DNA of 64,000 nt, taken from contig NZ_JAIMJB010000018.1 of the NCBI RefSeq assembly GCF_021295345.1, forward strand, positions 39,987 through 103,986, written 5' to 3'. The position numbers were made by a program, and so were the translations under genes. Position 1 is the first letter of the stretch. Each line of letters begins with the position of its first letter. This DNA comes from Motilimonas eburnea (GTDB taxonomy: Bacteria > Pseudomonadota > Gammaproteobacteria > Enterobacterales > CBDFNC01). A model generated the notes under the pieces. The model did no database searches and was not told the DNA's origin. It saw nothing but the letters and a program-made list of their open reading frames with translations. This document shows, one piece after another, positions 50,301 to 58,574 of this stretch.

Positions 50301-51851
50301 AACTTAGTGGTGACCTTAGCGCCGTCCACGCGGGCCAACGCCGTCACTTATGATTCGCTGCTGCAAAGCGTTACATCAACTTATGAACCGCTTTCGCAGC
50401 AAGCCTTGATTGAACTAAGCCAAAGTGAGCAGGGCGCTTATTACCTTTATACCTCGGGCACCACGGGCAAGCCTAAATGCGTAGTGGTCAACAGTCGCGC
50501 CACTTCGAATGTGATTGGCGAAACCTGCAAGGCGTGGCAGATAACGTCTGACGACGTGTTGATGTGCGTTACGCCATTTCATCACGACCTTTCGGTGTTC
50601 GACATTTTTGCTGCATTTTCCTCGGGGGCAACCTTGGTCTTACCGGCCGCGGGCGAAGAAAAAGATGCGATCCGATGGAATCAGTTGGTGGAGCAGCACG
50701 GCATCACCATTTGGCAATCGGTGCCGGCCTTAATGGAAATGCTACTGGCCTGTATGCAAGGGGAAAAGCTGAAATCCCTGCGATTGGTGTGTCAGGGCGG
50801 CGATTATGTTAAGCCTAAAACCATCGACGAGCTTAGAGCGTTGCCGCAAGACATCACGCTGGTCTCCATTGGTGGCCCAACGGAAACCACGATTTGGAGT
50901 ATTTGGCACTTTATCACCGACCAAGACAAAACCGTGATCCCTTACGGCAAGCCATTTCCCGCCAATCAATATTACATTATGGACGGCCTAGGTAAGCATG
51001 TGCCGCAAGGCGTGGTCGGTCGGATCATGACGGCTGGGGTGAACTTGGCATCGGGTTATTTGGCCGATGGCGAGCTTACCCAAACGGATTTTGTCACCAT
51101 AATGGATGACCAAGGCAATCCGGTCAGAGTCTTTAGAACTGGGGATTTGGGCTACTACCGTGAAGATGGCAACATCATTTTTGCTGGTCGGGTAAACGGT
51201 TATGTCAAGGTCAGGGGCGTGCGCGTGTCGCTGCCGGATGTGGAAAAAGAACTCAACCTGTGTCCTTTGATAGAGCAAGTCTTGATCGTGGACTATACCG
51301 AGCGCAATGGCGATATCGCCCTTGGGGCCATTTACACCTTGGCCGAGGGCCAATCCGCCAGTGCCGCCGAGATACGTGAGTTTGCTCAGCAATGCCTACC
51401 CAACTCGCATGTACCGTCACAGCTGCTTGAGCTTGAACAGCTTCCCTTATCAAGAAACGGTAAGTTTGATCGCATTCAAGCCCGAGAGCTATTGGTCAGC
51501 GCCATGGGGCAACCCAAACCCGCGCAGCTTAAGGTAGCGAATTTGACTAAGCAGAATGTGGTTAAGCCAACTGTCGCCCAGCCAAGTGTGGCCCAACCAA
51601 GTGTGGTCCAACCCAAAGCCATTAACACAACCTCGGAGCTAGCGACCATCATAGCCGCTTACGAGCAGGTAACCGGGCAGCAGTTGGCTAGCTTTAATGA
51701 AGAAAGCGCCTTGCTCTTACTCGGACTAAAACCTTCTCATTTAAAAGAGATAGCCGCAGCCCTTAGCCAAGCTTTTTCGCGTAAAGTGCTAGCGCGTAAG
51801 CTCATACAATGTCGCACCGCAAAAGAAGTGGCGGCTGTGGTGATGAGTTGA
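47301..51851 (+). CDS. Nonribosomal peptide synthetase, Cy-Cy-A-(degenerate PCP)
   Basis: 1516 aa. Cy1 about 8-440 with DxxxxD at Asp137/Asp142 (DMMAVD) and SQSAQVTLDAQ; Cy2 about 455-905 with DALIVDGRTHSL and TQTPQVALDIR; A domain about 920-1410 with LYTSGTTGKPKCVVV, FHHDLSVFDIF, IGGPTETTIW, FRTGDLGYY and A10 PLSRNGKFDR. The A4 signature is of the Cys/Ser/Thr-activating class. A repetitive linker (VAQPSVAQPSVVQPK) leads to a carrier-like end whose core reads LGLKPSHL, with Pro1478 at the expected phosphopantetheine Ser. No thioesterase or C domain. Start is GTG 47301 or ATG 47313. Expected to build a thiazoline/oxazoline from an aryl acid. Confidence 0.9.
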   Translation: MERKMRELTTVQAAYLVGRQSGQSMGGVAAHIYAEFDGEHLDQARLAQAVTKLFTQHPMLRMQITPEGQQTIAPLSSIHQLTVDDIEHLSPEDTRAFLNNKRVAMTDQQLDLSQGQGAQISLTRHANGQCRLHIDVDMMAVDAQSFRILVADLARFYHEPATNCEAPQGVSFFDYLDQQAADSYLIAKRKADKAWWQGQLAKVADAPSLPYVSESIDRQHGHSQRFTHLFTSTERAAIEGLAKQHHLTLTQLFLALFSQAVGSACDKPSFRLNVPTFHRGFYTQDVDSTIGDFSNLLIYSASLRAQESTLQLCRRTANQLNQLLNHESYSGVSVMRDLSRLHGTVQASPIVFTSGMDIAGDNLFADEVTQAFGKMNWVISQSAQVTLDAQIAPAYDGIFVNWDVRMDVFPDGFVDTLFNKFIAMVQALAGDPQSIHHTLEHTLAQLGFACPALPLPSSEPKPLTELQKSYLLGRSTHIPMGGCAMHEFREYRGQIDPVVVETRLRHLVAKYPALRTHIDDVRLVQYVSAEPVLNYQCHDLQHLAIDAALQQVDAIRQASNHAKHELSKSPWSVTVIQLPASDLAYQTLVFTSFDALIVDGRTHSLILSELLQKEANQGHGLTTGFANGQTHPPATTPDSAKRQADEAYWLDKLNPECAPPALPWKQRLDQITGSRYQRESIVIDKSRLTQLTMVGATHSLFLNSTLSALILEGMSYWTSEQEMRVGFPVAIPQSDRPLGNDSTFVMLEYRKNEGSLLERAQGMQNDMLEALEHLDFSGIDINRQLINSRSSALALPVVLTNGLAWHTLSAQDDLVFFDGITQTPQVALDIRLNFDEHKNLVLSFDYAVEALEQKVVVAILGAIERHIQALCDTQSFAIASHQVLNLDHYKLNRDSNEFACSQFLAKIADNLGANASADIAIICGERQISYQDFGADVHKVMQHLAHLGLGQGDVLAICLPKSPEHLVMALACSLSGIIWVPIDASSPEGRLDYLLSNCNANLVVTLAPSTRANAVTYDSLLQSVTSTYEPLSQQALIELSQSEQGAYYLYTSGTTGKPKCVVVNSRATSNVIGETCKAWQITSDDVLMCVTPFHHDLSVFDIFAAFSSGATLVLPAAGEEKDAIRWNQLVEQHGITIWQSVPALMEMLLACMQGEKLKSLRLVCQGGDYVKPKTIDELRALPQDITLVSIGGPTETTIWSIWHFITDQDKTVIPYGKPFPANQYYIMDGLGKHVPQGVVGRIMTAGVNLASGYLADGELTQTDFVTIMDDQGNPVRVFRTGDLGYYREDGNIIFAGRVNGYVKVRGVRVSLPDVEKELNLCPLIEQVLIVDYTERNGDIALGAIYTLAEGQSASAAEIREFAQQCLPNSHVPSQLLELEQLPLSRNGKFDRIQARELLVSAMGQPKPAQLKVANLTKQNVVKPTVAQPSVAQPSVVQPKAINTTSELATIIAAYEQVTGQQLASFNEESALLLLGLKPSHLKEIAAALSQAFSRKVLARKLIQCRTAKEVAAVVMS

Positions 51852-51868
51852 TGTGATTTTTCATGATT

Positions 51869-51896
51869 GGCACTGCTTTTTAATTAAAGCAGTGCC
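51869..51896. terminator. Hairpin after the NRPS gene
   Basis: Perfect 11-bp stem GGCACTGCTTT / AAAGCAGTGCC with a 6-nt loop, 18 bp past the stop; no trailing T run. Likely terminator. Confidence 0.6.
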
Positions 51897-51966
51897 CTAA
51901 TTAGGCTTGCCAGCTTTGGTGGCATTTTAAGAAGCGTAAGTACAGGATGTTGCTGGCGAACTCTCA

Positions 51967-54042
51967 TCACTGGGCGTTTAAAGCTTTTATCGCTTTGGCT
52001 GCGCGGCTGTCTCCTTGTTCTGCGGCTTTTTGGTACCACTGCAGAGCGAGCTGCTCATCGCGCTTAACACCTAGTCCATTGTGATAAAGATAACCAATAT
52101 TGGTCTGTGCTGTGGCATGCCCTTGCTTGGCAGCTTTTAAATACCATTCACGTGCTAGCTGGTAATCCTGCTGAACTCCCAGTCCCTTATCATAAAGGTA
52201 ACCAATGTTGTTTTGGGCTCTGGCATATCCTTGCTTGGCGGCTTTTAAATACCATTCAAGTGCGAGTTGATAGTCGCGCTTTACTCCTGTTCCAACTTCA
52301 TAGAGGTAACCAATATTGGTTTGAGCTCTGGCATAACCTTGTTCTGCGGCTTTTAAGTACCATTCAAGCGCGAGCTGATAGTCGCGTTTAACCCCTAATC
52401 CTTCTTCATAGAGGTAACCAATATTGGTCTGTGCTGCGGCATGTCCTTGTTCTGCTGCTTTTAAATACCATTCAAGCGCGAGCAGATAGTCGCTTTTAAC
52501 TCCTAATCCTTCTTCATGGAGGTAACCAATATTGGTTTGGGCAATCGTATCCCCTTGTTTAGCAGCTTTTAAATACCATTTACGTGCTAGTTGGTAATCC
52601 TGCTGAACTCCCAGTCCCTTATCATAAAGGTAACCAATGTTGTTTTGGGCTCTGACATATCCTTGTTCTGCGGCTTTTAAGTACCATTCAAGCGCGAGCT
52701 GATAGTCGCGTTTAACTCCTAATCCTTCTTTATAGAGGTAACCAATATTAGTCTGTGCTCTGGCGTGTCCTTGCTTGGCGGCTTTTAAAAACCATTCATG
52801 TGCTAGTTGGTAATCCTGCTGAACTCCCAGTCCATTATAAAAAAGGTAACCAATATTGGTCTGTGCTTTGGCATGCCCTTGCTTGGCGGCTTTTAAAAAC
52901 CAATGAAAGGCTTGCTGATTATCTTGCTGGACAAAGGTTCCTTCTCTGAAATATAAACCGAGCTGATACTGCGCCTCAAAGTTGCCTGATTCTGCTTCTT
53001 GTTCTAAGTAATCGAATGTTGACTTAGATGGATCACTTGTCTCAAGAGCCATACTTTTTAAAATGACTTTAGCAGGTACATAACCCTGTTTCGCGGCCAT
53101 TTCCAAGTAGTGGATAGCTTTGTTTGGATTTGTTGGGACCCCCCAACCATGTAAGTAGGCCATTCCAAGGTGGGCGTACCCTGCCAAAGACTCTTGTGCA
53201 ATGGCTTTTTTGATCCAAGTCAGCCCTGATTTGTGATCTTTCTCGGTACCTATTGCATTTTGATACATGTAGCCGACCATGGCTTGTGCATCAGGTAAAC
53301 CTTGTGTTGCTGCCAGCAAAGTCCAGTGGAACGCTTTAACATCATCTTGCTTCGTATAAGCGTTACTCCGATACAGCCTTGCTAGCGCATATTGAGCTTC
53401 GGGATTATCGTTCTCGGCAGATCGATGATAGTGTTCAAAAGCTTTCTCTAGATTGCGCTCGGTATATAAGCCTGCTTCATAGAACATACCGATAATATAG
53501 TTAGCATCAACTTCCCCTGCGCTACCTAATTCTTCTACTGTTTGGAAAACCTTTTCTTTGTTGTTGCCGCCATTCGTTATGTAAGATTTAAGCCACATAC
53601 GCTTGCCCAAGATGTTACCTTGTGACGCTGCGCGCTCAAACCATACAGTGGCATCTTCGTTACGGATATCTAGATCATTTTCGATAACGACTCCCATCAA
53701 CACCTGTGCCAGTGGGTCACCGAGATGAGCTGGTTTCTCGCACGCTTTATAAGCTTTATTCAGGTTAACCTGAATGCCATCAGCTTCATTTCCCCAAATG
53801 TAATCTATGCAGGTATGTAGGGCGTCAATATGCTCAGGGTCCATGTAGAATTTGATTTGTTCGGGTGTTAAATTGTTGAAAAATAGAGCTTCTTCTCTTT
53901 GGGATGTGGTGTTGACAGGTTCACTTTTGTAAACCAATGGGGTCGCTGGAGGGGTATTAGCGCATCCCCAAACCAAGCTAGTAACTAACCCCAGGGTGGT
54001 TAAACGAAATGTTCTTAGTGATAACAGGGTAGAGATGCGCAT
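51967..54042 (-). CDS. Sel1-repeat lipoprotein
   Basis: 691 aa from ATG 54042. Lipobox SLVWGC predicts lipid attachment near Cys27. Almost the whole mature protein is tetratricopeptide-like Sel1 repeats of 36 residues. The first half is diverged (ASQGNILGKRMWLKSYITNG and so on); the C-terminal eight (about 388-675) are nearly identical copies of AQTNIGYLYxxGLGVxxDYQ. Sel1 proteins usually scaffold protein-protein contacts in signalling or envelope processes. It ends the siderophore island on the right; no partner gene is obvious. Confidence 0.88.
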   Translation of the reverse strand: MRISTLLSLRTFRLTTLGLVTSLVWGCANTPPATPLVYKSEPVNTTSQREEALFFNNLTPEQIKFYMDPEHIDALHTCIDYIWGNEADGIQVNLNKAYKACEKPAHLGDPLAQVLMGVVIENDLDIRNEDATVWFERAASQGNILGKRMWLKSYITNGGNNKEKVFQTVEELGSAGEVDANYIIGMFYEAGLYTERNLEKAFEHYHRSAENDNPEAQYALARLYRSNAYTKQDDVKAFHWTLLAATQGLPDAQAMVGYMYQNAIGTEKDHKSGLTWIKKAIAQESLAGYAHLGMAYLHGWGVPTNPNKAIHYLEMAAKQGYVPAKVILKSMALETSDPSKSTFDYLEQEAESGNFEAQYQLGLYFREGTFVQQDNQQAFHWFLKAAKQGHAKAQTNIGYLFYNGLGVQQDYQLAHEWFLKAAKQGHARAQTNIGYLYKEGLGVKRDYQLALEWYLKAAEQGYVRAQNNIGYLYDKGLGVQQDYQLARKWYLKAAKQGDTIAQTNIGYLHEEGLGVKSDYLLALEWYLKAAEQGHAAAQTNIGYLYEEGLGVKRDYQLALEWYLKAAEQGYARAQTNIGYLYEVGTGVKRDYQLALEWYLKAAKQGYARAQNNIGYLYDKGLGVQQDYQLAREWYLKAAKQGHATAQTNIGYLYHNGLGVKRDEQLALQWYQKAAEQGDSRAAKAIKALNAQ
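52015..52878. repeat. Eight tandem 108-bp repeats inside the Sel1 gene
   Basis: Each unit encodes 36 aa ending LKAAKQ or LKAAEQ and contains the DNA motif GAGGTAACCAATATTGGT or close variants. Units differ by few bases, far fewer than the older repeats in the 5' part of the gene, which points to recent expansion by slippage or unequal crossing-over. Confidence 0.9.
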
Positions 54043-54324
54043 TATAGATACCAACTTACTGATTTAATTGCGGGTATATCATAACCACCGCTTTGAACAA
54101 CGGCTAGAGAAAATTTTGAGAAGGCTCAAATAGGATTTAATACACAAAGATTACCCGTATGTAGTGAGATAAAACGGTAATGAAATTGGCGGCCGTGGTG
54201 TTAAGTGAATATTGAACCACTTACGGAAGCGCTAGGGTGTGGTTTCCTGTCGCTTTACGTTTGATATTGTTGGTTTCAAGTGGAAGTGAAAATCATTTTT
54301 TGGATTAGTGAATTGAGAGCAGAT

Positions 54325-54413
54325 CGATTCGCGATTAAAAAATCGTTCCTACCCAAGCCAAAAGTATTGGTAGTCGCTCTCAACCCTGTGGGAGCGGAAT
54401 TTATTCCGCGATT
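54325..54413. repeat. REP-like pair in a 400-bp intergenic region
   Basis: A diverged inverted copy GATTCGCGATTAAAAAATCG followed by TTCCTAC (54325-54352) and an intact copy GTGGGAGCGGAATTTATTCC followed by GCGATT (54388-54413). The remainder of 54043-54442 shows no gene. Confidence 0.7.
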
Positions 54414-54442
54414 AACAATGGGTGCCTAGCGTATCTTATTGT

Positions 54443-54943
54443 TTATGACTGGGGCTTTTTGTCATCGATTTTAAGAATTTGATGAACGCCTTCACTCTTC
54501 CTCTTCTCTGCTAACTTATGCTCAATGAACACCAAAATATCTTCGATTGACTCAAGGTCCAATACTTCTCGATCATGCCACCGAACGAGTGGCAACTTGT
54601 ATTCACTTAGTACATAGTTCATCACGTCTTCTACATCATCATCGTAACCCCAAACAGAAAAACGGTTGTCATTTAATTTTGGAGCTTCAGGCTCTTGCTG
54701 GAATATTGAGGTATTGTAGATGGCAATAACGAAACACATAGCAAGATCTGTTGAGATAGCGACTTGCTCACACTCTTTTATAAAATCAGCTAAATCGGCT
54801 CGAGAAAAATCCGGGTAGATAGTCCCGTTATCCTTATATCCACCCTTATCAAGCTCCATTTCCATCGATACATCAGAGTAAAGCATGTAGATAAGGTAGC
54901 TGACAGCTATCACGAGTAAAACTACCGAGATATATAAGTTCAT
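54443..54943 (-). CDS. Hypothetical single-pass membrane protein
   Basis: 166 aa: one N-terminal transmembrane helix (LYISVVLLVIAVSYLIYMLY, about 3-22) and a soluble acidic domain (WGYDDDVEDVMNYVLSEYKL, DREVLDLESIEDILVFIEHK). I do not recognise a family. The A+T content is higher than in the housekeeping region, as in the next gene, consistent with accessory DNA. Function unknown. Confidence 0.6.
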   Translation of the reverse strand: MNLYISVVLLVIAVSYLIYMLYSDVSMEMELDKGGYKDNGTIYPDFSRADLADFIKECEQVAISTDLAMCFVIAIYNTSIFQQEPEAPKLNDNRFSVWGYDDDVEDVMNYVLSEYKLPLVRWHDREVLDLESIEDILVFIEHKLAEKRKSEGVHQILKIDDKKPQS

Positions 54944-55067
54944 AATTGAAAGCTAACTGATTTTATTATGGGCATCTTAGTGAAAGCGTGCATTTCATAT
55001 CTTATTGTTTATAAACAGGATTTTTACCTATTTGGATATCGGTGGGGCTCACTCTTCCTCTTCAATA

Positions 55068-55637
55068 CTAATCCGGTTTCGTATAGGCTTGCCGCTTACG
55101 CTTAATACTCTCCAAAACAGAGGGGTGCCTTTTTATTAGGGTGCTGCATTTTTGCTCTACATCCTGACGGTACTTTTTCTGCTCGTGCCATTCTAAATCT
55201 TCTGGCGGCGGCCCGGCTAGTTTTACGCATTCGGCATCTACCGACATGTTGTAAATTGAAACGTACTCTAGGTTCTGCGGGGTTCGGCACACGCCCAGAC
55301 AGATGCCTTTATCATCGTATTCCGAGCATTCCCAGACATAATCAGGCAGGTTAAGAGCATTGCCATAAAAGGTTCTACCTTTATCAAAAATGCCAGGGAA
55401 CGGCACCATAATATGCTGGTCGCTTTGCGGTCGGGGCTCATTGTTTTCATTCATGGTCGCAAGGCCGCTGCCAAAGGGATCAGAGAAGGTATCCACTAAA
55501 CGTGAATGTTTCCCTTTATGGTAGCTAATTTTGGTCTGACAGGTCTCAGAATAGTACGTTGTGTTGGCAAATACTGAAACGCTGGCGAGTCCCGCTAGGC
55601 ATATCGTTAACCAATGTACTGGATTAACCTTCAGCAT
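55068..55637 (-). CDS. Hypothetical secreted cysteine-containing protein
   Basis: 189 aa with signal peptide (MLKVNPVHWLTICLAGLASV, cleavage near VFA-N). The mature part has five or more cysteines (YYSETCQTKI, YVWECSEYDDKGICLGVC, DAECVKLAG, QKCSTLIKR), suggesting disulphide-bonded periplasmic or secreted folding. No known family is recognised. Upstream, the 187 bp to the FetA-like gene stop are empty apart from a short direct repeat (CCTAACCTAGGTTAGG palindrome at about 55769-55784). Confidence 0.6.
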   Translation of the reverse strand: MLKVNPVHWLTICLAGLASVSVFANTTYYSETCQTKISYHKGKHSRLVDTFSDPFGSGLATMNENNEPRPQSDQHIMVPFPGIFDKGRTFYGNALNLPDYVWECSEYDDKGICLGVCRTPQNLEYVSIYNMSVDAECVKLAGPPPEDLEWHEQKKYRQDVEQKCSTLIKRHPSVLESIKRKRQAYTKPD

Positions 55638-55824
55638 CGGTCGCCCTCCCTTGCTTAAGCTGTGACAAATAAGATCAAAATTTAATCTATTCGTGACCTT
55701 ATGACATGATGCTGGATCAAGATAAAGGGATTTATCAAGGTTGTGGCTGTGGGACTGCAGTCAATACCTAACCTAGGTTAGGTATTGATGAGTCATTCAG
55801 CGCTATGTTCGCTTTAGTGAGTGA

Positions 55825-57747
55825 TTAAAATTGATAGCCCAGTTTAAAGCGAATATCACGGCCGGTGTCTAGGGTTCCTGTAGCCACTTCGTTGGTTTCG
55901 CCGTAGCTGGCATGGTCTCGGTAGGCTTTATCAAATAGGTTTTTGACCGTTAGAGTTAAGGTGAGTGGCTGATGGGAAAATGGCGTCCACTGGGCATAAA
56001 TATCATGCAGGGCGTAGCCCGGTTTCTCATCATACCCTTCGGCGACATGGGTCAATCGTTCGACATAACGGCCATCGTAGCCGAGTTGCAGTTGTTGCGT
56101 GACTTGATAGTCGAGGGTGAACACCCAAGTATCGCCAATGGCGGTGCCTATGCCCTTGGTGTCGTCGTTCAGGGGTTGGCCATTGAGCTCTGGTCTGGCG
56201 TGGCTATAGCTGAGTCCTGCGATTAAATCTTGCCAGTTATAGGCCAAGGTTGCGCTGCCGCCTTGGTTTTTTAGGGTGCCGACATTGGTTAATTGACGAG
56301 GGCGGGTGTGGGTTTCTGCAACCACATCCTTTATTTTTAGGTCAAACAACTTGGCGGTGAAGGCCCAGTTGTCGTACTGCCAATTCAGCCCTGCTTCTTG
56401 AGTAATAGCGGTTTCTTCTTTGCGCTCGGGATGGCTGGTTGCACCATCCAATTTGAAAATCTCACGTACGGTGGCGCCACGGATCACCTGACCAGCACCG
56501 GCATAAATGCTTAAATTTGGCAGGGGTTGAAATGTTAAGGTGGCATTGGGGCTCACGCCTGAGTGGTTAAACTGGCTGCCTTTTGATTCTTTAAGCTTGT
56601 ATTTATCGTAGCGAGCGCCGGCGGTTAAGCGCCATTGTGATGCGATCTCCCAATCTGCCTGCGCGTAAACACCTTGCACGCGTCCTTTGTCTTTATCGGC
56701 GCCGTAGGTTGGGCTGGTTAGATGCCCTTCATCTTCGCGATAATCAGCGCCATAAGTGAGGGTTAACACGTCAAAGGCGGAGGTGTTGCGCACATCGATG
56801 CCCAAACTTTCACCCTCACCTAAATAGTCGCCCCAAGGCCCTTGAATGTGCTCAAGGGATGTTTCGGTGAGATACGCATTCACTTGCAGATCAAGCCAAG
56901 CGCTGCCTGCAGGCGCAAAATGATATTTGCCGGTGAGGGTATCGCGCTGCATTTCTTGATTGATGGCGATATTTTTCTTGCTGGGTTGCCATTGTGGGCG
57001 ATGGTAGCGATACGCTTCGTCGCGGCGGGCATCGTAGCTTAATACCAACTGTTGATCTGGGGTGAATTCGGCAACGGCTTTAAACAAGCCGGCTTGGTTT
57101 TTTGAGCCGGTATGGGGTTGCGAGTTGCCTTCACCATCCACAAAGTCGTCCAAATCACTCAGGGTCACACTGGCAAGTACGCTGACCTTGTCGGTGGCTC
57201 GAGCAAAGCCTGTGGCACTGCCTTTATAGCCTTCCGTGTTGCTGTAATAGCCCGCATTAAGTTGTGCGCCCGCCCGCTCATCTGCGGCAAGTAAATCTTG
57301 TGGATTTTTTGTTTCAAAGGCAATGGCGCCACCCAATGCGCCGGCACCATCGGTCGCGCGCACCACCCCGGCTTGCACCTTCACTGATTTGATCAGATCG
57401 GGCTCGATAGATAAGCGCCCTTGATGATGGTAAAGGTTGGCGGCTTGCACGGCGCCGTCTATGGTGACGTTGAGCATATTGTCTTCAATGCCACGTAAGT
57501 ATATTTTTTGTGATACGGCTGAGCCGCCGCCCACTTGCACTTCTGGGGTAGTGCGAAACACATCCGACAGCTCGTTGGCTTGCCGTTGTTCTAATGTGGC
57601 TGAATCTATGGTTTGCTCAGCTTGATTGTTAGGCTTAGCAACAATGACGATGGTGTCTTGTTGTTCGGCGTGTGCCGTATTGACCAGCCACTGGCTCGCA
57701 ATCAAGGTAGCTAAAGCAGATAGTTTAAAATGAGTATGGTGTATCAT
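55825..57747 (-). CDS. TonB-dependent receptor, FetA/FrpB type
   Basis: 640 aa from ATG 57747, with signal peptide ending AHA-EQQ. TonB box TIVIVA is followed by the plug: SDVFRTTPEVQVGGGSAVSQ, KIYLRGIEDNMLNVTIDGAV, NLYHHQGRLSIEPDLIKSVK, TDGAGALGGAIAFETKNPQD. The YHHQG and GALGG segments are those of the FetA/FrpB group, which takes up ferric enterobactin-like catecholates. The barrel ends DIRFKLGYQF with terminal Phe. A Fur box precedes it. It may import a xenosiderophore or serve as second receptor of the local siderophore. Confidence 0.88.
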   Translation of the reverse strand: MIHHTHFKLSALATLIASQWLVNTAHAEQQDTIVIVAKPNNQAEQTIDSATLEQRQANELSDVFRTTPEVQVGGGSAVSQKIYLRGIEDNMLNVTIDGAVQAANLYHHQGRLSIEPDLIKSVKVQAGVVRATDGAGALGGAIAFETKNPQDLLAADERAGAQLNAGYYSNTEGYKGSATGFARATDKVSVLASVTLSDLDDFVDGEGNSQPHTGSKNQAGLFKAVAEFTPDQQLVLSYDARRDEAYRYHRPQWQPSKKNIAINQEMQRDTLTGKYHFAPAGSAWLDLQVNAYLTETSLEHIQGPWGDYLGEGESLGIDVRNTSAFDVLTLTYGADYREDEGHLTSPTYGADKDKGRVQGVYAQADWEIASQWRLTAGARYDKYKLKESKGSQFNHSGVSPNATLTFQPLPNLSIYAGAGQVIRGATVREIFKLDGATSHPERKEETAITQEAGLNWQYDNWAFTAKLFDLKIKDVVAETHTRPRQLTNVGTLKNQGGSATLAYNWQDLIAGLSYSHARPELNGQPLNDDTKGIGTAIGDTWVFTLDYQVTQQLQLGYDGRYVERLTHVAEGYDEKPGYALHDIYAQWTPFSHQPLTLTLTVKNLFDKAYRDHASYGETNEVATGTLDTGRDIRFKLGYQF

Positions 57748-57761
57748 AATGGCCCTGTAGT

Positions 57762-57780
57762 AATGATATTTATTATCATT
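57762..57780. promoter_or_regulatory. Fur box upstream of the FetA-like gene
   Basis: AATGATATTTATTATCATT, a palindrome-rich sequence close to the Fur consensus, 15-33 bp before the ATG, where it would block transcription initiation. Confidence 0.75.
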
Positions 57781-57848
57781 TGAGGCAGCAATACTCGCCA
57801 TCTCGGGGCTGCTGGTAAAGCACTTTTACAACTGTTACATTCATTTTG

Positions 57849-58553
57849 TTAATCGCCGAGGCAATAGCCGATACCATGCACAGTGGCGATCCTTTCTTCA
57901 TTAAATCCTACACCGGTGAGTTTTTTTCTGACTCGGCTTAGGTGCATGTCTAAACTGCGATCATGTACGGTCCAAGGCTTTTTCAATACGGTTTTATACA
58001 AGAAACGCTTATCGACCACCTGTTTGTAATGGGTTGCCAAGGCCCAAAGCAGCTTGAACTGAATAGGGGTTAAGGCAACGAGGCGCTCTGCCACTCTTAC
58101 CTTACCTAGCCCCCGATTGAGATACAGATCGCCTAGGAGCATTTCAGTGCGAGATAGGGCAACGGAAAGCCGTTGGCAGCGGCGCATTGCGGCGATGATC
58201 CGTGATGGTAGCTCCATTAAGTGTTTGGGCCCGGCAACGTAATCGTCTCCACCCAATGAAAAGCAGAGCTCACATTGATGCAGGGAATATTCATAGACCA
58301 GCACTAAGGTGGGCGTGGTGGTGTAACTGCGAATGGCACTGAGCTTATCTTGTTGGGCCGATAAAAACTCGTGGTTCGCTATTAAGATCACGTCGTATTG
58401 TTTTTCGTTAAGGATGGCTAGCTCGAAGGCATGTTCAGCAAACACATCCAACTCAATATGTGGCAGGCTTAAGATCTCAACAATATTGCCGGCAGGGTAA
58501 TCTCGCGCATGGAGTAATAAGACATTTATTCGTTCCTGTACCGCTTCATTCAC
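57849..58553 (-). CDS. OmpR-type winged-helix regulator with degenerate receiver
   Basis: 234 aa from GTG 58553 (AAGGAG precedes). The C-terminal DNA-binding domain is a normal Trans_reg_C: LTPIQFKLLWALATHYKQVV, WTVHDRSLDMHLSRVRKKL, ATVHGIGYCLGD. The N-terminal half has the receiver fold pattern but lacks the acidic pocket (VLLLHARDYP) and the phospho-acceptor Asp: the site reads VILIANHEF with Ala59/Asn60. It therefore cannot be switched by a standard kinase, and none is adjacent. Upstream of and co-oriented with the FetA-like gene, probably its activator. Confidence 0.82.
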   Translation of the reverse strand: MNEAVQERINVLLLHARDYPAGNIVEILSLPHIELDVFAEHAFELAILNEKQYDVILIANHEFLSAQQDKLSAIRSYTTTPTLVLVYEYSLHQCELCFSLGGDDYVAGPKHLMELPSRIIAAMRRCQRLSVALSRTEMLLGDLYLNRGLGKVRVAERLVALTPIQFKLLWALATHYKQVVDKRFLYKTVLKKPWTVHDRSLDMHLSRVRKKLTGVGFNEERIATVHGIGYCLGD

Positions 58554-58574
58554 AGGTGTTTCTCCTTAAACTTA

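Noticed and set aside
30989..51851. A plain vibriobactin or enterobactin cluster
   Set aside because: PchB, a second ligase with salicylate-type pocket and the absence of VibF/EntF architecture argue against a purely DHB product.
52015..52878. Regular 108-bp repeats looked like a CRISPR or VNTR array
   Set aside because: The units are coding, in frame and make 36-aa Sel1 repeats without spacers.
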